From assembly GCA_913019905.1 (NCBI GenBank), contig CAJVZD010000041.1, positions 1 through 41,546 of the forward strand: a stretch of DNA of 41,546 bases, read 5' to 3'. A program made the translations under genes and the position numbers. The notes beneath the pieces are model-generated. The model did no database searches. It was given only the letters and a program-made list of their open reading frames with translations, and was not told the origin of the DNA. Each line of letters opens with the position of its first letter. The first letter of the stretch is position 1. Shown one piece after another: positions 8,600 to 16,656 of this stretch. Origin of the DNA: an uncultured Cellvibrionales bacterium. Lineage in GTDB: Bacteria > Pseudomonadota > Gammaproteobacteria > Pseudomonadales > Dasaniaceae.

Positions 8600-9484
8600 A
8601 TGGATACATTAGATGGCATTAGAACAATTATCGCAGTCGTCGAAACGGGCTCCTTTACCGCTGCGAGCGAACGTTTAGGGATTTCAAAAGCACTGGCAAG
8701 CAAATATGTCGGTGAAGTGGAAGACGCTCTTGGCGTGCGCCTTTTCAATCGTTCGACCCGCCGGCTCGCATTAACTGAAGCGGGACGACGATACTACGAT
8801 CGTGCCCTGCCCCTGCTGGAAGAGTTTACTGAGCTGGAGGACGATGTCACCGGTGAACAATCCAATCCCCAGGGGTTGCTACGAGTGAGTGTACCAGTGA
8901 CCTTCGGCGAAATGACCTTGTCCCCAATGATTCCGTCGTTCCTATCCCAATATCCCGACATGCGGGTTGATTTACAACTAAATGACCGCATGATAGATAT
9001 GTTAGAAGATGGCATTGATGTCGTAATAAGGATCGGAGGCGTCGATGACTCCAGCCTTATCGCCCGCCATATTAAAACTTTACCGCTAATTTTATGCGCT
9101 TCGCCGGCCTATTTGAACAAGTATGGAATTCCTACCAGCCCGCAGGACATATGTGATCACCAGTGTATTATTGACAGCAATTTTCGGATCGGTAAACAAT
9201 GGCCGATAATATCGCCAGAGGGTTTAAGCGAGTCGATTAAAGTCAGTTCCAGAGTTGCAGCCAACAGTCCCAGAGCCGTAAAAGAAATAGCCTTGGCCGG
9301 TGGTGGAATTGGGATGATTCCGCGATTTATAGTCGAAGACTCGCTGGCCGCAGGATCGTTACAGGAAGTATTGCCGGGCTATAGTACCCTCGAGTTCGGA
9401 CTGTTTGCCATCTACCCCCATCGTCGCTATCTATCGAAGAAGGTTCGTTGTTTTATTGATTTTCTAATTGCCGAATATTCCTAA
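8600..9484 (+). CDS. LysR-family transcriptional regulator
   Basis: A 294-residue LysR protein. The N-terminal winged helix is typical (TGSFTAASERLGISKALASKYV, then LGVRLFNRSTRRLALTEAG, residues about 16-70). The rest is the periplasmic-binding-like effector domain. The form resembles the AaeR/DsdC-like group with a ribbon of conserved RLFNRSTR. The ATG at 8600 is chosen over a TTG nine bases upstream. The downstream epimerase on the same strand begins 176 bp later and could be its target, but no clear operator was seen. Effector unknown. Confidence 0.9.
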   Translation: MDTLDGIRTIIAVVETGSFTAASERLGISKALASKYVGEVEDALGVRLFNRSTRRLALTEAGRRYYDRALPLLEEFTELEDDVTGEQSNPQGLLRVSVPVTFGEMTLSPMIPSFLSQYPDMRVDLQLNDRMIDMLEDGIDVVIRIGGVDDSSLIARHIKTLPLILCASPAYLNKYGIPTSPQDICDHQCIIDSNFRIGKQWPIISPEGLSESIKVSSRVAANSPRAVKEIALAGGGIGMIPRFIVEDSLAAGSLQEVLPGYSTLEFGLFAIYPHRRYLSKKVRCFIDFLIAEYS

Positions 9485-9660
9485 GCATCCATATAGCAGT
9501 GCGTAGTCCCTATTCATTGGAGAATATCACTTTTCTGTATGCATTAATTTAGCTACAGATGACAACAGAATTAACGGCAGAAATGACATCGTGATGTGGG
9601 TGTTCAGAAATTTCGAAAAATAACTATTAGACTTAGCTTTTACGAATAAGGAACGATTAA

Positions 9661-10581
9661 ATGAATATTTTTGTAACCGGTGGAACCGGTTTTCTCGGCG
9701 AAAGACTAATACGCTCCTTGCTATCGACTAAGGACCATAAGGTCAGTGCATTAGCACGCAGCGATAGCTCAGCGGCAAATTTGACACACTTGGGGGCCGA
9801 ACCGATTAGAGCGAATCTGACTGATGCTGCAGCGCTAAAAGATGCACTGGCCGACCGATCAATTGACGTGGTTTTTCATTTGGCGGCTGAAATTGCATCC
9901 CAGCGCAATAAATCGAAATTACATGCCGCTAACGTTGATGGTACGAGATATTTATTTGACGCAGTTAAACATCATCCATCGCTAAAGAAATTCATTTTCG
10001 TCAGCACTGTCGTTACGGGGGAAGCGAATGGTGCTCTGCTGGAAGAGCATGATCCATTACCTGTCGATACGGAATACGGACGGTCCAAACAATGGGCGGA
10101 AAAGATGCTGTTAGACGCCTATCATAAAGATAACTTCCCTAGCGTCATCCTCCGTCCATGCCATATTTACGGTGAAGACGGCTGGTTCGGCGATGTCATC
10201 TCTCGGGTAGAAAAAGGGCAAATGCGCATACCCGGTGACGGTAAAAACTGGTGGGATGTTGTTCATGTTGATGACGTAACAAGTGCACTAATTACTGTCA
10301 TGGAGCAAGCTGATGCTGGGGAAATATTTCATGTATGCGACAGTTATCCAGTGACTATGGGCGAATTTGTCGCGGAAACGGCGCGCTTGGCGAAAGTCAA
10401 AGTACCGGGGAACGTTCCACGCTGGTTGGCAAATATCGCCTTGGGCAAGGACACCGTAACCAGTGTGATGCGGTCAGCTAAAACATCAAACGCCAAGCTT
10501 AAGAATCTCGGATGGCAACCTGACTACCCAAATTTCCGGTCCGGGCTTGCCCAGACTTTTTCCGCGCGAAACGAGCAATAA
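9661..10581 (+). CDS. NAD-dependent epimerase/dehydratase (extended SDR)
   Basis: A 306-residue extended short-chain dehydrogenase. The dinucleotide-binding motif TGGTGFLG spans residues 6-13, and the active site shows S115 and the Y139-x3-K143 pair (EYGRSK). The sequence is closest in style to the 3-beta-hydroxysteroid dehydrogenase/isomerase and UDP-sugar epimerase branches (HVDDVTSAL, residues near 200). AAGGAA lies 8 bases upstream of the ATG. The gene ends facing the M14-type gene (convergent). The substrate cannot be read from the sequence; a sugar nucleotide, a sterol or a dihydroflavonol-like ketone are all possible. Confidence 0.87.
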   Translation: MNIFVTGGTGFLGERLIRSLLSTKDHKVSALARSDSSAANLTHLGAEPIRANLTDAAALKDALADRSIDVVFHLAAEIASQRNKSKLHAANVDGTRYLFDAVKHHPSLKKFIFVSTVVTGEANGALLEEHDPLPVDTEYGRSKQWAEKMLLDAYHKDNFPSVILRPCHIYGEDGWFGDVISRVEKGQMRIPGDGKNWWDVVHVDDVTSALITVMEQADAGEIFHVCDSYPVTMGEFVAETARLAKVKVPGNVPRWLANIALGKDTVTSVMRSAKTSNAKLKNLGWQPDYPNFRSGLAQTFSARNEQ

Positions 10582-10886
10582 CCCGAGTAAACAATGCACA
10601 TTAGCCTATACCAAGGGCGTATATACATTGAGCATCCATGATGAATACACAACAGGGTCATTCGCGCACAGTAAGCGCCTAGAAAACGATCATTTCTTTT
10701 TGTGGATAGTTTTACACACTTCCCGTGGGCAGCCTTGTGGATAAGCTTGGGTAAACTATCTGCAGCCCTTTGAACGTATAGCCTGCGGGCGCATGATCAA
10801 CATATAACCAGAAGTGTTTAATGGGAACAAAAGCGTACAATTTTGAATCAGATCGGTCATTCTTGATACGATAACGTAAAAGTTAT
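10582..10886. other. Convergent intergenic region of 305 bp
   Basis: No gene is seen. The region lies between two converging genes, so no promoter is required. It holds DnaA-box-like sequences (separate entry) and, next to the M14 stop codon, a 6-bp inverted repeat (GATAAC at 10870-10875, GTTATC at 10882-10887). Confidence 0.5.
10701..10744 (+). promoter_or_regulatory. Two DnaA-box-like sites in the same orientation
   Basis: TGTGGATAA at 10736-10744 is the exact complement of the consensus TTATCCACA. TGTGGATAG at 10701-10709 differs at one base. They are 35 bp apart, centre to centre, on the same strand. A third near match, TTATCTACA, lies at 10883-10891 in the opposite orientation. There is no AT-rich unwinding element or replication gene beside them, so an origin is unlikely; DnaA titration or chance are the alternatives. 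Confidence 0.4.
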
Positions 10887-11936
10887 CTACAGTGACAATT
10901 CGCTGCCGTCACTTTTAACGGCATATAATAAACAGTCCATTTTTGCGATCAGCGGGTCGCAAGTAATCATAAAAAGTTTCAAATCCTGTCTCACCAGAAT
11001 TTCATTTCCAACAATATAAATAAGCTCATTAAGAACGCTTTCATCAACACTATTCCGACATGAGAAAATATTCGACAGCTCGGGAACAACGCCGTTATTT
11101 ACCCAGCCTAACAAGGTATTTTTTCGTGTGACACCAAAATTCAAATGCTCTACCGTCGGCGGCAAGGTCAAATTGTAACCAGACGATGCCTGGTCGCTGT
11201 AACACAAACTACAATTCTCGTTGAGTTCCAATCGCACGGGGTTATGTAATAGTTCAAGTCCCCAATCCGCAGATCTGACCGCGAACACATTTTCACTGCT
11301 AAAGTAATTACTTAGACCATCCCACCCGATTTCATCGGCTTCATTATCAAGCCGACCTCCACATTCAATCGTGACGGTCGGGCATAGATGTTCACTTATT
11401 TCCATTAACGCGCCCAATTTTAGGTGAGTAATGATTAAGCGCTGGGTGAACAACGTGGTCAATGCCTCATGTTTTTGATCACTAAATGTCGCAACCGCAA
11501 AGGAAGGCCCCGATCCCGATGTATTATGCATATCTATAACGGACTCTGGTTGATACCGTTGCAATGTCGAAACGATATCTCTCGCCAACTCGCCCTGCTC
11601 GTCATCAAATGGACCATTAAAACAACGATTTAAATCTCGCATAGGATCGATGACCCGATGACTAAACGCCGGCCCAAACATCGCAGCTTCCACAGACGCT
11701 ATGATGCAAACGATATTGACTTGAGGACGTCTACCCGATTTTAACCAGCGAAACAGCGCCTTAACTCCCGATGGCTCATTTCCATGTAGCAAGGTAACGA
11801 AAGCTCGCGTACGACTAATATCATTTCCCGTTAGGAAAATGATCGACGGGCCACCCAAATACCTTAGAAAGTCAGTGACTGTTTCACCAATTTGATCTGG
11901 GTGCGGGTCGAGTAAATTTTTTAATGTGCATTTCAT
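10887..11936 (-). CDS. Succinylglutamate desuccinylase/aspartoacylase family (M14-type) zinc hydrolase
   Basis: A 349-residue protein with the AstE/AspA motifs: H51 and E54 in HGNEPSG, H137 in IDMHNTSG (zinc ligands), the substrate arginine R104 in RDLNR, and E191 in TIECGG as the likely catalytic glutamate. Family members remove an acyl group from an amino acid, or cleave related amides. It lies 96 bp downstream of the GCS2-type ligase gene on the same strand, which suggests one transcript. A true arginine-succinyl pathway (astA, B, C, D) is not present here, so a role linked to the ligase product is more likely than arginine breakdown. Confidence 0.85.
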   Translation of the reverse strand: MKCTLKNLLDPHPDQIGETVTDFLRYLGGPSIIFLTGNDISRTRAFVTLLHGNEPSGVKALFRWLKSGRRPQVNIVCIIASVEAAMFGPAFSHRVIDPMRDLNRCFNGPFDDEQGELARDIVSTLQRYQPESVIDMHNTSGSGPSFAVATFSDQKHEALTTLFTQRLIITHLKLGALMEISEHLCPTVTIECGGRLDNEADEIGWDGLSNYFSSENVFAVRSADWGLELLHNPVRLELNENCSLCYSDQASSGYNLTLPPTVEHLNFGVTRKNTLLGWVNNGVVPELSNIFSCRNSVDESVLNELIYIVGNEILVRQDLKLFMITCDPLIAKMDCLLYAVKSDGSELSL

Positions 11937-12018
11937 AATTTATCGATTTTCGAAGTGATATCTAAAACGAAATAATATGGCTAATATCAATTTTTCCTGC
12001 CTCACCGCGTCACTCTAT

Positions 12019-12048
12019 TACCATTCACTCAACTACCATTCACTCACT
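12019..12048. repeat. 15-bp tandem duplication across the stop codon of the GCS2-type gene
   Basis: Two copies of TACCATTCACTCAMY lie head to tail at 12019-12033 and 12034-12048, with two differences at the end of the unit. The second copy holds the last codons (S-E-W) and the stop overlaps the junction, so the end of the coding sequence is echoed in the 3' region. Confidence 0.75.
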
Positions 12049-13517
12049 GGTACATTACTTACACTGTGGCTAATGTAGTCTTCCAACATCAATCGCTGAC
12101 TTTCTATGTTAGAGTGTTTAGCACGATAGTACTTAATTCGATCCGATTGCCAACTCGCGCCCGTTTGGCCATTGTTAATACGGTTTTGAATAACGTCCAC
12201 ATACTTATTAGCCTCCAACTCGCTAATACCAATACTTTTTAAGCCGGACTTCGCTCGACTAATACTGTTCTGCAATATGTCTATCACTTTATGCTGCTGG
12301 CAGCCTGATTGTTCTAAACTTGGCCAAACAATATTGGCATTCAATCCTGATTGCGCTGCCCGGTAGAAATTGAATTCTGCCAAACCAAATGGAAGAGCGG
12401 GCATAAGCTGAGGCATTTCCTCTCGATACGACTCGGCCAAGCCAATGTAAAAAGCCGCATTTGCGACCATGTCGACAGCGGTCGGCCCCGCCGGCAGCGC
12501 ACGTAATTCAATACGCAAATGACCACCATCAGTATCGTCAAAAATCGGGCGATTCCACAACCAAACGGAACTTTGATGCAGGCGTAATTCCGCTAGTGAA
12601 GGCACAAATCCACGATGAAACTGATCGACCGGATCTTCATCACTGCAAATAGGTAACAAGGGAGAATAAATACTGACAATTTCGCGAAAAATTTCCAGCG
12701 CAGAATGCCGAATCCATCCCTGACCGAAATTCACCCGAGCAGGCTCGTGCCACTGATAGCGGTCTTTAATTCGGGAATCAATGGATTGCTTAAAAAGCGG
12801 TATACGAGTTTCGCACCATAAACTATGGCCAAACAAACCGGGTGAATTTGCGCCTATCGCAACCAACAACGGCGTCACCATCTGAAAGGCATTGAACGTA
12901 TCGGCATAATTCGCAGGATCGATTCGATAATGAATCTGGAAGGATGTGTTTGCCCCTTCTAACGTTCCGTCCTTCATATCAACTTGCAGAGGATGCTCCC
13001 CATTGATGTCGATATGAAAATCACTACTTCGACGTTTAGCTAGCTGCTCAACAAGTGTTTTATATCGCTGCCGGTCCGTGAGAAAATCGGGGCCAAAATG
13101 ACTAGTTTGTAAGGTCGGCAATATGCCTATGGGGAGAATCCTACCATCGTATTGCTTTGCAAGGAGATTGAGCTTGCGTAACTGTGAAACAATATCCTGC
13201 TCTGTATTGGAAAACGGTTGCTTGTTAATAGCATAGGGCGAGAGATTGTATTCCAGGTTATAACGATTTAGCTCAAGCGTAAGCTGTGGGTCCTGCGCGG
13301 CCTCCAATATTTGTTTATTAATGCTGAGCGGACGGCAATCATTGTCGATGATATACATTTCGAGCTCGGCGCCGATAGCCAAACTTCCATCCTTTAACTT
13401 TCCAAAGTCCGGACTCTGCAGCAATTGACCCAGCGCCTCCAAATTCTTATGTAACTTTATCTGAAACTCGACATAGGAATCGCGATCAAATTCACTCTGC
13501 GTTATTTCGATACCCAT
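12033..13517 (-). CDS. Glutamate-cysteine ligase family protein (GCS2, YbdK-like)
   Basis: A 494-residue protein of the carboxylate-amine ligase GCS2 group. Motifs include GAELEMYIID near residue 50 (metal and glutamate binding), EYNLSPYAI, the central SFQIHYRI and the downstream HLRIELRALP. Enzymes of this fold join glutamate to an amine through a gamma-glutamyl phosphate. YbdK itself has weak gamma-glutamylcysteine synthase activity. The ATG at 13517 is preferred over in-frame starts at 13529 and 13541 because GGAG lies about 7 bases before it and homologues begin with a similar MG-EI. The next gene is an aspartoacylase-like hydrolase. The true amine partner is unknown. Confidence 0.86.
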   Translation of the reverse strand: MGIEITQSEFDRDSYVEFQIKLHKNLEALGQLLQSPDFGKLKDGSLAIGAELEMYIIDNDCRPLSINKQILEAAQDPQLTLELNRYNLEYNLSPYAINKQPFSNTEQDIVSQLRKLNLLAKQYDGRILPIGILPTLQTSHFGPDFLTDRQRYKTLVEQLAKRRSSDFHIDINGEHPLQVDMKDGTLEGANTSFQIHYRIDPANYADTFNAFQMVTPLLVAIGANSPGLFGHSLWCETRIPLFKQSIDSRIKDRYQWHEPARVNFGQGWIRHSALEIFREIVSIYSPLLPICSDEDPVDQFHRGFVPSLAELRLHQSSVWLWNRPIFDDTDGGHLRIELRALPAGPTAVDMVANAAFYIGLAESYREEMPQLMPALPFGLAEFNFYRAAQSGLNANIVWPSLEQSGCQQHKVIDILQNSISRAKSGLKSIGISELEANKYVDVIQNRINNGQTGASWQSDRIKYYRAKHSNIESQRLMLEDYISHSVSNVPVSEW

Positions 13518-13710
13518 AGATGACTCCATGAATGCAATCAAACTGCCAATAATTCTCCGATTAAAGCCAAACTATAATAGATAATAACAACCGCGCTTTG
13601 ATATATCGCAAGCTGCTGTGTTCTTATCCCTTGCGCGCAAGGAAAAGTCTACGTAATCGCGTTACAGAGAAGGAAAAACTATCGATCGATTTTGAACGTT
13701 ACAGAGAGAA

Positions 13711-13733
13711 CCCCTTCTTAGCCGGCGAAGGGG
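13711..13733 (-). terminator. Possible hairpin terminator after the VOC gene
   Basis: A 7-bp stem (CCCCTTC and GAAGGGG) with a 9-base loop lies 13 bp past the stop of the minus-strand VOC gene. On that strand it is followed by TTCTCTCTG, a weak pyrimidine tract. Confidence 0.4.
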
Positions 13734-13746
13734 CATGTTCTCGGCA

Positions 13747-14148
13747 CTATTGTTCGAGCGGCATCGTGACAGCTTCAAGCTTATTACCATCGAAATCTAA
13801 CAGAAATGCAGCGTAATAACCTGGAGTATAATCCCGTAGCCCGGGTTTACCATCGCAAGTGCCACCCGCCTCAATCCCAGCGGCATAAAAAGCGTCGACC
13901 GCTTCTCGCGAAGATGCCATAAAGGCCATGTGAACTCCATTTCCCGAGGTGGCGACCTCGCCATTAAAGGGCAGCTGGACCCAAAATTCCGGCCACTTCT
14001 TCCCAAAGGCGATTGCAAAACTTTCCTCAAATACACGCTTCCCCCCAAGTGGGGCCATGATTTTGTCGTAAAATACACCGGCGGCTTCAAGGTCATTAGT
14101 GCCAACTGACACGTGGTTCATTATGCTAGGGGATTCTAATTCGGTCAT
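13747..14148 (-). CDS. VOC (glyoxalase/bleomycin-resistance fold) family protein
   Basis: A 133-residue single-module vicinal oxygen chelate protein. It opens with MNHVSVGTNDLEAAGVFYDKIMAPLG, the usual first beta strand and helix (shown by HVSVGTNDLEAAGVFYD), and ends with YYAAFLLDFDGNKLEAV, which carries the final metal-ligand glutamate. H12 and the E near residue 125 are the likely metal ligands. GAGGAG lies 7 bases before the ATG. It is divergent from a WYL-domain regulator, an arrangement often seen for this protein type. Substrate unknown; glyoxalase I, dioxygenase or resistance roles are all possible for the fold. Confidence 0.85.
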   Translation of the reverse strand: MTELESPSIMNHVSVGTNDLEAAGVFYDKIMAPLGGKRVFEESFAIAFGKKWPEFWVQLPFNGEVATSGNGVHMAFMASSREAVDAFYAAGIEAGGTCDGKPGLRDYTPGYYAAFLLDFDGNKLEAVTMPLEQ

Positions 14149-14289
14149 GCTCGTCTCCTCGATATTAAATTGTCGAATACACTCTTCACAGAGTCGTGCT
14201 TAATTTTTAGTACAGGTCATATTTTCATTATGTCGAAAGTATCCTACCATTGGACTGCTGCCACCCTACTGTCAGGAGCTCAATCATTT

Positions 14290-14976
14290 ATGCGCCGTGC
14301 CGATCGACTATTTCGCCTTGTTACCTTAATGCAACGCCGTAAAGGACCCATAACGTCTAAATCCATTAGCGATGAGTTAGAAGTTTCTGTGCGTACCGTG
14401 TACCGAGATATCGCAGACTTGATAGGCTCCGGCGTACCTATCATTGGCGAGGCCGGTATTGGATATCAAATGGGGTCAGATTTTTCTTTACCACCGTTAA
14501 TGTTAACGGACGAAGAAGTGGAGGCCGCGGTTTTTGGGCTGGCGGTGGCTGAGGAATGGGGGGATGATGACCTAAAAATTGCAGCAAAGTCACTGCGCGA
14601 CAAAATCAACGCCAGCCTGCCCGACCGCCTCCGTGAAATATTGGCTGAAACACGCATCGTCGCTCCCTCAGATAACCGAAGCCCAGTGATTGGCATAAAA
14701 CAATCCGACATTCGACGCTGTATACGAGCGCGCACGGTCATCGAAATAATCTACACGGATACTAACGGAGCATCCTCTGACCGATGTGTTTGGCCATTAG
14801 GTTTGGTGTTTTTCAACACTATCTGGATGCTCGGATGCTGGTGCGAATCCAGAAAGGCGTACCGTTTTTTTCGCCTAGATCGAATAGTGAGCATGAATAT
14901 CTTAACTCGTCGTTTCCCCTTACGCGAAGACAGGAAATTCGAAAACATGATGGAACAACAATGGTTTGGAAATTGA
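14290..14976 (+). CDS. YafY-type transcriptional regulator (HTH plus WYL domain)
   Basis: A 228-residue regulator. Residues 1-60 are a DeoR/HTH_11 winged helix (RRADRLFRLVTLMQRRKGP, then VSVRTVYRDIADL). The WYL domain follows from about residue 130 and includes VIEIIYTD, WPLGLVFFNTIWMLGCWCE and YRFFRLDRI. The frame stays open 120 bases upstream with another ATG at 14230, but homologues start at MRRADRL; AGGAG lies 11 bases upstream. WYL domains bind nucleic acid or small ligands. Its probable target is the divergent VOC gene and itself. The last five codons form the first copy of a tandem repeat. Confidence 0.88.
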   Translation: MRRADRLFRLVTLMQRRKGPITSKSISDELEVSVRTVYRDIADLIGSGVPIIGEAGIGYQMGSDFSLPPLMLTDEEVEAAVFGLAVAEEWGDDDLKIAAKSLRDKINASLPDRLREILAETRIVAPSDNRSPVIGIKQSDIRRCIRARTVIEIIYTDTNGASSDRCVWPLGLVFFNTIWMLGCWCESRKAYRFFRLDRIVSMNILTRRFPLREDRKFENMMEQQWFGN

Positions 14977-15029
14977 AGTGATTTGGATATTGAAATAGTT
15001 AGGAAATTGAAATGGCTTGGAAACTGATC
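14962..15029. repeat. Four tandem copies of a 17-bp unit starting in the end of the WYL gene
   Basis: Copies start at 14962, 14979, 14996 and 15013, with exact 17-bp spacing and the consensus TGRTTTGGAAATTGAAA. The first copy encodes the last residues W-F-G-N and the stop. The copies differ from each other at a few positions, so the array is old rather than fresh. Confidence 0.85.
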
Positions 15030-15067
15030 GGAGCAAAGACCGCATTTTCCCTACAAACAGATCTTAT

Positions 15068-15817
15068 TCAATTTTCTCCTCTATGTAACACAACGTCGAT
15101 GTCATACTCCTTGACATTAGGGTTTCGGCTCAGAATCGCTAATACCTCTGCCGGGCTGTGCAATAACGTTGAGACAGCGATCGTGTAGAAGCCCTGGGTC
15201 GACGGACCTGCGACTAAATGCCCGTCAAGACCTCGGACCAATTTCCGTACATCAACCGCCGTTATGTCGTCAGCCAACAAGAGGCGATAGTTATGAGTGG
15301 TATAGGCGTCGCGATTTTGAAAACCCTGATGGTCATCGCCGGTTATTTCGCGGCTAGTTGTTTCTCGGGCGGCAATATTAAAATAATCCAGATTAGTAAA
15401 CTCATTATGGAAGTCGGAAGGCGCGAATAAATCTAACTGTGAAAGCAATGACAGCAACAGCACGAAACCAATACCACACATTGCTGAAGTCCAGGGAAGC
15501 TCAGTCGTAAACCATCGCTTTAATTGTTGTCTTCGCCTGCGCCATACGACAGCCCGAGTCGACAAGTCAGCTAGGAAATTCTCCATATCGTGCCGGGATC
15601 TTTGATCCGAGAAAAATGCCTTAACGTTCTGTGGGGTATTCAGCGCCAGCTGTCGAATAGCTTGCTCACGTTGTAGCCGTTCAAAACAAAAACTGCATTT
15701 ATTAACGTGGGTTTGAATTTGGCGTCGATGCTCGCTACTTAAGCGACCGTTCATATATGAGGGAAAGAATTCCTCGACCTGCTCATGTGTCGCTGACGAA
15801 AAGGGTAATGCGTTCAT
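15068..15817 (-). CDS. Membrane-bound zf-HC2 anti-sigma factor
   Basis: A 249-residue protein. The N-terminal zinc-binding anti-sigma domain is shown by H37-x3-C41-x2-C44. One membrane segment spans about 110-127 (AMCGIGFVLLLSLLSQL), preceded by an arginine-rich stretch, so the N-terminus should be cytoplasmic and about 120 residues periplasmic. The periplasmic end (LVRGLDGHLVAGPSTQGFYTI, and AILSRNPNV) matches a C-terminal module known in similar anti-sigma factors. Its ATG overlaps the stop codon of the sigma gene (ATGA), which indicates translational coupling. It is expected to hold the ECF sigma factor at the membrane until a signal arrives; the signal is unknown. Confidence 0.85.
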   Translation of the reverse strand: MNALPFSSATHEQVEEFFPSYMNGRLSSEHRRQIQTHVNKCSFCFERLQREQAIRQLALNTPQNVKAFFSDQRSRHDMENFLADLSTRAVVWRRRRQQLKRWFTTELPWTSAMCGIGFVLLLSLLSQLDLFAPSDFHNEFTNLDYFNIAARETTSREITGDDHQGFQNRDAYTTHNYRLLLADDITAVDVRKLVRGLDGHLVAGPSTQGFYTIAVSTLLHSPAEVLAILSRNPNVKEYDIDVVLHRGEN

Positions 15818-16407
15818 TGTAGACCTGTCGATTTCAATCCGTCCGCAGAGGCTGCCCCTGCATTATTTAACCACTCGTGTAATTTTTTCTGAGAGTAATG
15901 TAATGCGGTTCGAGCAGTCCATTCCGAACAATCGAGTACGGTAGATATTTCAGCACAGCTAAAACCGTGATAATACGCTAGTTCGATGGTCACTCGATGT
16001 TTGGTATCTAGCTGTTCTGTCAGGGTATCGAAAGGCTGTAAGTCGCTACGTTCGAGTAGATTTGGCGCGGCGTGTAACTCATCACAATGATGCCCATTAG
16101 CGTTTTGAGTGTCTCTCTTGGCAATAGCTAATCGAGACTTACGATTTGCTATTGCTAACAACCAAACAATTACTCTGGCATCATCTGTGTAATCGGCAGC
16201 GCTGCTCCAGACAGTTTGTAAGCTATCCTCAACAATTTCCTGGACCCTATGTTGAGAGTGAGTATAAAGAAAAACAAATCGTATCAGGGATTCGTGAACG
16301 TCGTGGCAAAAGAGTGCGAAATTTTCTTTAGAGCCCGTAGCTACAAGCTTCAACAACTCTCTTTGTTGTCGATCGAGGGCAAGCGCTTGGCTATTTAGGT
16401 CTGACAT
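15814..16407 (-). CDS. ECF-type RNA polymerase sigma factor
   Basis: A 197-residue sigma-70 family protein with only regions 2 and 4. Region 2 is at about 28-95 (RFVFLYTHSQHRVQEIVEDSLQTVW, here in the form of RVQEIVEDSLQTVW). Region 4 is at about 135-190 (RVTIELAYYHGFSCAEISTVLDC then TARTALHYSQKKL). The linker is short, as in ECF factors. It is the first gene of a two-gene operon with its anti-sigma factor. The target regulon and the autoregulatory promoter could not be located with confidence in the 249 bp upstream. Confidence 0.87.
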   Translation of the reverse strand: MSDLNSQALALDRQQRELLKLVATGSKENFALFCHDVHESLIRFVFLYTHSQHRVQEIVEDSLQTVWSSAADYTDDARVIVWLLAIANRKSRLAIAKRDTQNANGHHCDELHAAPNLLERSDLQPFDTLTEQLDTKHRVTIELAYYHGFSCAEISTVLDCSEWTARTALHYSQKKLHEWLNNAGAASADGLKSTGLQ

Positions 16408-16656
16408 AAATGCGATTCCGGATTAGCTAGACATTAGTACCGGTCCGAGCTAATAAAGTTCAATCACATTTTGATAATGGCGATAAATATTAATATTGAG
16501 AACGCTCAGGCTCGCCGAAAGCTATCGCAACACTGGCGGCGCCACCGTTTTCCAGTAGAAAACAACATCTGGAAATGGATGATAAGAGGTAAATCAACGC
16601 TTCGTTCTCCAACGTTCGGTAGGCTCACTAAAAAAATAGGCAGCTACCCCATCACG

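Noticed and set aside
10701..10891. A chromosomal or plasmid replication origin
   Set aside because: Only three DnaA-like boxes, no adjacent dnaA, repA or parAB genes, and no clear AT-rich unwinding region.
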